Positions 34,114 through 41,400 of a stretch of DNA of 64,000 nt are shown one piece after another. The stretch comes from Adlercreutzia sp910585575. Lineage in GTDB: Bacteria; Actinomycetota; Coriobacteriia; Coriobacteriales; Eggerthellaceae. The stretch's first letter is position 1. The number at the start of each line of letters is the position of its first letter. Where the stretch lies: NCBI RefSeq assembly GCF_951801035.1, contig NZ_CATOKT010000001.1, one strand, 5' to 3'. A model generated the notes under the pieces. The model was not told the DNA's origin. It did not search any database and saw only the letters and a program-made list of their open reading frames with translations. Both the position numbers and the translations under genes were made by a program.

Positions 34114-34758
34114 CTACTCTTCCAGCAACGCTTCGTATTCTTTGCGTTCCTCGGTGAGTTTGGCCAAGTGATCGTTTAAAGTGTTGAGATTTCTTTGCGC
34201 GCCGATCACCTGGATGATACCCCACACCGTTGCCGTGCCTGCAACGGCAGCAATCATGCCGAGGATGCCGAAAGGACGACGGATGGTGAAAAGCGTGGCG
34301 ACGGCGCCAACTCCGGCCATAATGAGACCGTTGCGGCGCTCGTCGGTGACCAGGTCGCGCTGGGACACCAGCTGCGCGCGGGCTGCGGCAATGCCGGCAA
34401 GGCGCGCTTTGATTTCGGCCACGGTCAGATACTCAACCTCAACATCGCCTTCCGTTTCCGTCCACGAGCGCGCAGCACCCGAAGCGGCGGAGGTGCCACC
34501 TGAAGCGCGGGACGAAGCAGAGGAACCGGTGCCCCCGGCAGTACGGCCGCGACTCGTCCGGCCCGCTGAAGAGCACAGCAAGTCATAGGCTTCCTGGAGG
34601 CGCTTGAACTGCTCGGTAGCGCGGTTCTGCAATTTCTCATTACCCGCGAATTTGTCGGGATGAAGAATCTGCACCGTCTCGCGATAGGCGATTTTGATGT
34701 CGTCGGCTGAAGCATCGTCTTCAAGGCCGAGAATATGCAAGGCTTCTGTTCTGTTCAT
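34114..34758 (-). CDS. J-domain (DnaJ-like) membrane protein
   Basis: Residues 1-65 are a J domain with the HPD motif at H33-P34-D35 ('QILHPDKF') and 'LQEAYDLL'. A Gly/Ser/Arg-rich linker follows (about 66-100), then a coiled region and two hydrophobic helices (about 145-185) and a charged C-terminal coil 'LAKLTEERKEYEALLEE'. It lacks the zinc-finger and C-terminal substrate domains of DnaJ, so it is a specialised Hsp70 co-chaperone that probably recruits DnaK to the membrane. The two membrane helices are short but clear. Upstream is an AT-rich patch enclosed in a GCTGTGGT/ACCACAGC dyad (34863-34914). Confidence 0.82.
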   Translation of the reverse strand: MNRTEALHILGLEDDASADDIKIAYRETVQILHPDKFAGNEKLQNRATEQFKRLQEAYDLLCSSAGRTSRGRTAGGTGSSASSRASGGTSAASGAARSWTETEGDVEVEYLTVAEIKARLAGIAAARAQLVSQRDLVTDERRNGLIMAGVGAVATLFTIRRPFGILGMIAAVAGTATVWGIIQVIGAQRNLNTLNDHLAKLTEERKEYEALLEE

Positions 34759-34862
34759 GCGGGCATCCTAGCACGAACCGCCCGATCGACGGTCCCGCAA
34801 CCCCCTCCTGCACGAAAACCGCAGCGCTTCCAAAATCCTTCCCGGCGACATCCCCTTGTTGC

Positions 34863-34914
34863 GCTGTGGTTATATTAAAAATACCCATTTATACTAAATT
34901 GATAAGACCACAGC
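34863..34914. promoter_or_regulatory. AT-rich island enclosed by an 8-bp dyad
   Basis: GCTGTGGT (34863-34870) and ACCACAGC (34907-34914) flank 36 bp of A/T-rich sequence containing TATATT and TATACT. It is the only AT-rich patch between the protease and J-domain genes and probably holds the J-domain promoter. Confidence 0.4.
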
Positions 34915-34971
34915 ACCATCACCCCTTCCCAGCAGCCTCTTTAGACGCACGAAAAAGCTGCCGGCATTGCG

Positions 34972-35661
34972 TCAACAATCAGCCTTTAGCGCAAGGGCGA
35001 GAAGAAACGCCGTAAGGGCCAGAGTGGCCATGTCGCCCACGGAGCCGGTGAGATAGGAATCGGGGAGCGAAAGCCCCGCGCAAAGGGGAATTCCCAAGTA
35101 AAGCATATCGAAGGCGAAGTGGATGACGAGAGGGACGAGCAGGCTTCTCGCGCGCTGCCATCCTGCTTCCTGAAACCACGGGCTTCGCACCACGAACCGC
35201 GCCATGATCACGCCAAACAAAGTGGCCTGAACCACTTTCAGCACCGCTTGACCAGCCAAGATAAGCCACGGGGCGCCCGTTGCCTCAGCCGCCGCCCAGG
35301 CGCTCTCGGAAACCAGCGGACCGTCAGGGGCAAGATGGAGCACCCCGAACAGCACTGCCGAGGCGATCACCGCATGCTTCGTCGCCGCTTGTTTCGTCGC
35401 CGCTTGTTTCGTCGCCGCTTGTTTCGTGCACCCGCGGCCCCACCACGCAATGAGGCCCCACAGCACCACGCCACGGAAGAGCACCTCCTCGACAACGCTG
35501 GTCTCCACCGCCACCGCCATCGCATTGCCAACACCTTCTAGCGATGCGCTCCACAACACGCCGGCCGAAACCATCGTGCCCACACCGCCGACGAGGCCCG
35601 CAAGCAGCACCAGTACCACCGGCACGGCGGCGATGCGGTTGCAATGTGGCGCTGCGGTCAA
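34972..35661 (-). CDS. CPBP-family intramembrane protease
   Basis: The 229-residue membrane protein has the three CPBP (Abi/CAAX-like) motifs: EEVLFRG (glutamate pair and arginine), 'LFGVLHL' (histidine) and 'HFAFD' (second histidine). Members cleave or process membrane peptides and are often linked to bacteriocin immunity. Between the first and second motif is an insert of repeated KQAAT units encoded by exact 15-bp repeats (35378-35422), so the loop length can vary by slippage in frame. The start is a TTG with GGGGAG upstream. It is divergent from traX, sharing a 37-bp intergenic space. Confidence 0.75.
   Translation of the reverse strand: MTAAPHCNRIAAVPVVLVLLAGLVGGVGTMVSAGVLWSASLEGVGNAMAVAVETSVVEEVLFRGVVLWGLIAWWGRGCTKQAATKQAATKQAATKHAVIASAVLFGVLHLAPDGPLVSESAWAAAEATGAPWLILAGQAVLKVVQATLFGVIMARFVVRSPWFQEAGWQRARSLLVPLVIHFAFDMLYLGIPLCAGLSLPDSYLTGSVGDMATLALTAFLLALALKADC
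35378..35427 (-). repeat. In-frame 15-bp tandem repeat inside the CPBP gene
   Basis: Three exact copies of TTCGTCGCCGCTTGT (35378-35392, 35393-35407, 35408-35422) and a 5-base start of a fourth. They encode repeated Lys-Gln-Ala-Ala-Thr. Confidence 0.9.
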
Positions 35662-35686
35662 AGGACTCCCCTTCCTTGTTTTCGTT

Positions 35687-35692
35687 TACTAT
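35687..35692 (+). promoter_or_regulatory. -10 box giving a leaderless traX-like transcript
   Basis: TACTAT ends seven bases before the A of the ATG at 35699, and no Shine-Dalgarno sequence is present. TTGTTT at 35677-35682 is too near to serve as -35. Confidence 0.45.
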
Positions 35693-35698
35693 ATCAGC

Positions 35699-36589
35699 AT
35701 GAACAGACCAGCCATTACAAGTTTCACCTTGAAGGTCGTGGCCATCGTGGGCATGACCTGCAATCATGTAGCCAACATTTTCGCGCTGCAGATGCCTGGA
35801 TGGATAACGGTATCGCTGTGCAGCATGGGAGGACTCACGTTCCCCATCATGGCTTTTCTGCTGTGCGAGGGGTATCGGCACACGAGCGATATCCGGCGCT
35901 ACGCGAGGCGGCTGGCACTTTTTGCCTTAGTGGCGCAGGTGCCTTACTCGCTGCTTTGGGGCGCCACCGCCAACGTGCTGGTTACGCTGCTTATGGGGCT
36001 GGGGATTCTCTGGGCCGACGAACATCTGCGCAACCGTCTTGCTTTCGGCGCGCTATTCGTGGGTGTGCTGGCGGCCAGCCTATGGTGCGACTGGGGCGTG
36101 ATCGGGCCGTTGATGATCTACCTGTTCCATCGCCTGCACGACGACGGTGCGCGAAAGGCAGTGGGGCTAACTATGTTGACGGCTACATTGGCGCTGGCCC
36201 TTCCCGCAGTCTCGGACATAGCAGCGGCCCTAGAGGCCAACAGTGGCGCAGTGCCGTCGCGCGCATCGCTCACGAATCAAGCAGCGAAAGGCGCCGAAGT
36301 CGCTGAGCCAGACGAGGCGCTTCTGCAAACGGAATCGCCCTGGGTTATCCTCCTCGAAGCCCCCTCAGGGGCCGTACCATCTCCCGTGATGCCCTCCTAC
36401 ACCGTGGAGGACGCAGGCGGATTCGTGGGAGGGCTGGGAGCGCTCGGCTACGCCACGCTCGGCTTCGGTGTGGCTATCTTGTTGCTGATAAGCTACAACG
36501 GCCAGCGAGGCCGGCCGTTGAAATGGTTCTTCTATATCTACTACCCCGCCCACCTGACAATACTGTGGGCCCTGGCTCAAATTTGGTAA
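35699..36589 (+). CDS. TraX-family membrane protein
   Basis: The 296-residue product begins 'TSFTLKVVAIVGMTCNHVANIF' and has 'GGLTFPIMAFLLCEGYRHT' and 'YSLLW', the pattern of the TraX family, named for the F-pilin N-acetylating membrane protein. Chromosomal members are common in anaerobes and probably acetylate an unknown peptide or sugar. About eight hydrophobic helices are visible; a hydrophilic Ala/Glu-rich loop at about 175-235 is longer than usual. The ending 'KWFFYIYYPAHLTILWAL' is characteristic. The start MNRPAITSF follows a -10 box by seven bases without a ribosome-binding site. Confidence 0.82.
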   Translation: MNRPAITSFTLKVVAIVGMTCNHVANIFALQMPGWITVSLCSMGGLTFPIMAFLLCEGYRHTSDIRRYARRLALFALVAQVPYSLLWGATANVLVTLLMGLGILWADEHLRNRLAFGALFVGVLAASLWCDWGVIGPLMIYLFHRLHDDGARKAVGLTMLTATLALALPAVSDIAAALEANSGAVPSRASLTNQAAKGAEVAEPDEALLQTESPWVILLEAPSGAVPSPVMPSYTVEDAGGFVGGLGALGYATLGFGVAILLLISYNGQRGRPLKWFFYIYYPAHLTILWALAQIW

Positions 36590-36623
36590 CTGGGCTTCGC
36601 GCCCCTTATCCGCGGCGCGCCTT

Positions 36624-37697
36624 TTACTCTTTCGACCCCAGCTCCTTAGCCCGCTTTCGAAGTTCTTCGGCAAGAAGGGCGAGCTCTGCTTTCTCCTTAT
36701 CAATCCTTATCCGCGCTGCCTCAGCCGCGGCCTCCCTTTCGGCAAGATCCCCCTCTCTGTCGAGCAGGCTCCCTTCCCTAGCCTCAAGACCCTCTTCTCT
36801 TGCAGCCAGGTTCTCTTCCTTTGTAACCAGATTCACCTCCTTTGCGGTTAAGCCCTCTTCCTTTGCGGCAAGATTTTCTTCCCTTGCGGTTAGGCCCTCT
36901 TCCTTTTCGGCAACGCTCGATTCTCTTTCGGCAAGGTCCTCCGCGCGCTCAGCAAGACTTTCCTCTTTTGCGCCCAGGCGTTCCTCTTGTGCGCCGAGGC
37001 TTTCCTCTTTCGACTCGAGTTTCTTCGACTTTCTCTCGAGATACCCCGCCTTAGCAGCTATATCCTCTTCCCAGGTATAGACGTCCATCTTTTCCCTCCG
37101 CCACTTTTCGTCAGTATTCGCTGCTTCAACGGCCCTGTTGATGTCCGCTGTTAAACCCCGCGAGCGGCTGACTTTGCCTTCTGCCACGTATTCTAACAGG
37201 TCGTGTAGAGGCCCGCTTTCCAGTCTGGCGAAGGCGGTGGCGTTGAGAACAATCCAGGAAAACCCATGGCCGATTCTTATGTCAGGATGATCGAGGCATT
37301 CCATATTGAGCTTATAGACTGGTGCGTTTTGAAGATACGGATCGTAGTCGCAGATGAAGATTATGATGCTCTGCGGTAATTCGTCGTAAGCCTGCCCCTT
37401 CTTCAGCGTACCAACATCCATGGCCCCCTGGTAGTAGCGAAGCCTCTTGCCCATGGCGAAACCGCCTGATGTCTGCATTTCGATATCGTATACCGCCTCA
37501 TCGGTTTTCACGTAAACGTCGGCCCGTATGCCACGGGCGCTCAACCCTGGCTCAATTGAGTGCTCGATATGGGAATAAACTATGCGTTCGATCTCTATGC
37601 CAAGAATAGCCTCAAGCACTCGACGACAAATACTTTCGTTGGACATGACGCGGCTGAACATAGGCCCGTCAGTGAATTCAAACTTACCATCACGCAT
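36624..37697 (-). CDS. Rpn-family recombination-promoting nuclease/putative transposase
   Basis: Residues about 1-195 match the PD-(D/E)XK nuclease family of Rpn/'transposase_31' proteins: 'FTDGPMFSRVMSNESICRRVLEAILG', 'RADVYVKTDEAVYDIEMQT' (the D...E-x-Q catalytic pattern), 'RLRYYQGAMDVGTLKKGQAYDELP'. The second part (about 215-357) is a long charged coiled coil of heptads such as 'EENLAAKEEGLTA', encoded by 21-bp DNA repeats between about 36780 and 37010. Rpn proteins promote RecA-independent recombination or act in phage defence; their action here is inferred. AAGGAGG precedes the ATG. No other transposon feature surrounds it. Confidence 0.82.
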   Translation of the reverse strand: MRDGKFEFTDGPMFSRVMSNESICRRVLEAILGIEIERIVYSHIEHSIEPGLSARGIRADVYVKTDEAVYDIEMQTSGGFAMGKRLRYYQGAMDVGTLKKGQAYDELPQSIIIFICDYDPYLQNAPVYKLNMECLDHPDIRIGHGFSWIVLNATAFARLESGPLHDLLEYVAEGKVSRSRGLTADINRAVEAANTDEKWRREKMDVYTWEEDIAAKAGYLERKSKKLESKEESLGAQEERLGAKEESLAERAEDLAERESSVAEKEEGLTAREENLAAKEEGLTAKEVNLVTKEENLAAREEGLEAREGSLLDREGDLAEREAAAEAARIRIDKEKAELALLAEELRKRAKELGSKE

Positions 37698-37882
37698 GGC
37701 TCCTCCTTTTCTCAGAAATTGAGCCGGCCATGATACTTGCGTCGGATCGCAAGTTGTTCGCTCTGGAGACGCAACGCAGAAGCACTCCTACCGCATACTC
37801 CACGCATTTCGTTCGCACCACCCCCGCAAGCTAGACATCCTCTACTCCACTTTTCGCAATACCTTCGGAGGCCAGACACAAA

Positions 37883-37916
37883 ACAAGGGCCGCCGGGTTG
37901 TCCCGGCGGCCCTTGT
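37883..37916 (-). terminator. Terminator of the small membrane protein gene
   Basis: A perfect 15-bp stem (ACAAGGGCCGCCGGG / CCCGGCGGCCCTTGT) with loop TTGT, followed on the minus strand by TTTGTG. Confidence 0.85.
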
Positions 37917-37943
37917 CGGTTCGATGTTGTGCGATTACTTGCG

Positions 37944-38444
37944 CTACGCGGCGGCTCCGATCAGGCGGGCCAGCTCGTCGCGGCTGCCGAAGGGCACCGC
38001 CTGGGCGCTCGGGTCGCCGACGGGGAGCACTTCGCCTTCCCACACATCGCCGCCCTGGTCGAACTTGCGGGAGCGCACCACCCAGCGGAACGCGGGGCGG
38101 CTGCGGCGCGAAAGCTCGGCAGCCTGGTCGGCGTAGCTCAGCGAATCGAGCGTGCGCTGGAGCGTCGACACCTCGTCCCAGCCATTCTCCACCAGCACGA
38201 TGCCGCGCTCGGCGTTGTACAGCACGCCGTCGCCCACGAAGGCCAGGCGCATCTTCTGACGGCGCTTCTGCTCGGCCACCATAATGCCGGCGATAACCGC
38301 CGCAACCACGACCCACCACAGAATAGCAACCACCAGGTCGAGCGGCGTGTCCACATGATTGAAGCCCAGGCCGAACCACAGGGCCAAAAGGGCGATGGAG
38401 GCAACTACGGCAACTCCCGCCACAATCCAGTTGTTCTTTCTCAT
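37944..38444 (-). CDS. Small membrane protein of unknown function
   Basis: The 166-residue protein has two N-terminal membrane helices (about 5-28 and 36-58), then a basic stop-transfer 'EQKRRQKMR' and a cytoplasmic domain of about 100 residues with 'LAFVGDGVLYNAERGIVLV' and 'AVPFGSRDELARLIGAAA'. No family recognised. GGAAAGG precedes the ATG. It lies immediately downstream of the 1727-residue surface protein gene (54-bp gap, same strand) and ends in a strong terminator, so it is probably the last gene of that transcript and might help in its export or regulation. Confidence 0.7.
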   Translation of the reverse strand: MRKNNWIVAGVAVVASIALLALWFGLGFNHVDTPLDLVVAILWWVVVAAVIAGIMVAEQKRRQKMRLAFVGDGVLYNAERGIVLVENGWDEVSTLQRTLDSLSYADQAAELSRRSRPAFRWVVRSRKFDQGGDVWEGEVLPVGDPSAQAVPFGSRDELARLIGAAA

Positions 38445-38498
38445 CTTTCAGCCTTTCCTAAGGCGGGGCGACGCGTGGCGCGCCCCGCCAGTTGGTTC

Positions 38499-41400
38499 CT
38501 ACAGAGCCTGGCGACCGTCAGCGGGCATCGTGGTCGTCGCAGAGACGTCGCTGCGGCCCATGATCTGGTCCTCGTAATCATCGATGTCATCGCCGAAGCC
38601 CAGGCGGCGGCGCACCACGGCGATGCCGTAGACAGCAGTGGCCACAATGCCCAGGATCATGATCCAGTGAACCCAGCAGTCGGCGTGGTCGTCCTCGAAG
38701 GCGCCCATGGGAGTGGCATCATCGTCGATGGCCTCGTCGCCTGCGGTGGGAGCCGCGGTCATGGGCGTTGCCTCGTCGTCGATGGCCTCGGGCACACCGG
38801 CGTCGTCGATCGTGGTATCGAAATCAGTGGCATCGGCATCGTCATCGATGGTAGTCGGCGTCGGGGTGCCGCTCGTCACCGTCGTGCGACCCGGCGTCGT
38901 GGGCGTGGTGCCCGGGTTCGACGGCGTGGAGCCCGTGCCCTCAGGGTCATCGTCCTCCGGCGCGGCCGGCGTCGTCGCGGCGCGCACCGTGAAGTCGCCC
39001 AGCTGCACCGTCACCGTGTAGTTGTCGTTGTCGGCGAAGTTGGCCGTCAGCACACCGGGGTAGATGCCCACGGCGTTCGTGCGGTTGGTGCGGGAGAAGG
39101 TGATGGCGCCCAGGTCGTTGGCGTTCACCAGAATACCCTCGGTGATGGAGCCCGTGAACACCGGGTCGGCCTCACCGCGCACCTTAGAGGCGTTGTTCAC
39201 CGTAATGGTGATGGGACGCGGGTTGATGGTCACCGTCGCCTGCACGGCCGCCGAGGTCGTGTAGTTGGCGGCGTTGGCGCGCACCCACACGTTGTAGCTG
39301 CCGGCATTGGTAAACGTCGGAACCTCAGCCGTCCAGGTACGGCCGTCGAGCGAGTACTCGAAGGTGGAACCGGCCACGGAAGCCGTGGGGGTCACCCAGG
39401 TGGGCTCGCCGTCATAGGTCTTGGTGAGGCCGTTCGTGCCCACCAGGTTGCTCACGGTGACCACATTGCTGCCCGCCGGCGAAATGGTGAACACGCCGGG
39501 AGCGAAGGACACTACATAGTTGCCCTGGTTGCGCTCGCCCGTTGCGGTGATAGCGTAGTCGCCGGTAGCCTCGCCCGCGGCACGGGACACGGTGTACTGG
39601 ATCGCATAGCCGTCGTTGGGCTTCGCGTTACCGGCTTGGTCGGCCACAGAGGCCGTCAGGGTCGGGTCAGCCGCGCCGTACACCTTGCCCAGGCTGGCAG
39701 CCGTCACCGTCACCGGCAGCGGCGTAATCTGGTAGGTGCGCTCAACGGAGCCCTTGTAGTTTTTCACGCCCGTTACAACGGCGATGATTGTGCCCACGTT
39801 GCGGAAGTCAGTCGTTGCAACGCGCTCGCCATCGGCATTCACGCGGTAGTAGCTCACCGTGTAGTCCTTATCGGCACCTTCGGTCAGCACCGTCTGAGGC
39901 GTCGTGGCCGTGTTCACCACCTCGGGAACGAACTTGTGGTCGCGGCCGTCATACACCGCGTCCGTCGCCGCAGTGACAACCATCTTGGACTCAGAGCCGT
40001 CCTCGCCCGAAGGCTCGATGGTCAGCGGATCGATGGTGATCTTAAGACCAACCGTGATCTCGTAATTAGCAGTGGTTTCCACGCCCGAGGTCTTCTTGAT
40101 TTTCAGGGCTACTTCATCTTCGGGAGTCTTCCACTCAGACACACCCACATCCGTTCTTGTGAGCTTGTTAGCGTTGTAGCCGCTGAAGTCGACGGTCTGG
40201 TTTTTGGCAACACCCTCGACATCCTCGCTCGTCAAGTCGAGAACGTAGGCAAACCCGGTGAATACTTCCTTGAGTTCTTTCTTGATGATGAGCTGCGCCG
40301 GCTTAATGACTACCTTAACCGGCTCGAGCTTCTTCTCGAACGAGCCGCGCTTAACCGTGATGGTCACCGTCTTGTCCATCACGTTTTCGTAGCCAGTACC
40401 CACAAGCGTGCCATCAGCCTTGAAGCTAACTTGCTCGCCGTCGACTGTCACCACGTCTCTATCAACCAGGCCAGAAACAACCAGGCTCTTCTCGGTGCCG
40501 TCGTACATAGCGTCGATCCCCTGAACAGCCAGACCCGTCCAGTCGGGAACGAACCGTGCAAGGAAGGTCGTGTCAGAGAAGATGCCGCGGCTGGGATCTT
40601 CATTGATCCGTCCCATCGTCGTCTCACGATCAAGGAGGAGCTCGGAGGTCAAGTACACCCTTCCGTTTTCATCCGACTTGTACCAGCCGTCAAACCGGTA
40701 TCCCGGATCAGGGTCGCCTGCCGTCGCGCCAGTGACTCCGTCTTTTGTCGCTACGGGGATGCGGTCGTTGACGAGCTGCTTGGCGGCACCCTCGCCCGCA
40801 AGATGGCCTCCCTCGGTAGCCTCGTACACCACCCTATAGGTGACATCCTCGTCAGCTTCCCACTGGGCCTCGTAGGTCGCACTATTGATTACCTCTGGCA
40901 GGGCAGAGTCAACGGAAATCACTTCACCGGTAGCGATGTTTTTCCACCCTGTAAGCTTCCAACCGTAGGCCTTCTCCGGGTCAGCCGTCGGAGGCGCAGG
41001 CGCTTTGGCACCATACGCGAGGTCGCGCACCTCTGTTGCAGCATCATCGAAAAAGAACTGCTTGTTCGGCGCCGTCGTGAACTTCACGGTGAAGTTCTGC
41101 TTGAAGTAGACCTTCAGCACTGTCGTTTCGTCCCCAGCGATGGCGGCCGACATGGCTTTTTCGAACTCTGTTTTGTCGGCGTCATAGGCGTAATCGGCCT
41201 TGTTGGTCGTCTTATCGGCCTCGGTCAGCTCGACCACCGTTCCCGTAGTACCAGAACGCTGGACAGAAGAAGTCGCAACCGTGGAATACTTACCCTCGTT
41301 CATGTAGTAATACTCAACGGTGTAGAGCGTGTCTTCGTTTGCTGCCCACTGGGCAATATAGGTGCCGTTTTCGGTGGCCGTAGTATCCGAACCGAGCGTC

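Noticed and set aside
36780..37010. Regular 21-bp repeats that could be taken for a CRISPR-like array
   Set aside because: They encode in-frame heptads of the Rpn coiled coil; there are no constant repeats with unique spacers, and no cas genes.
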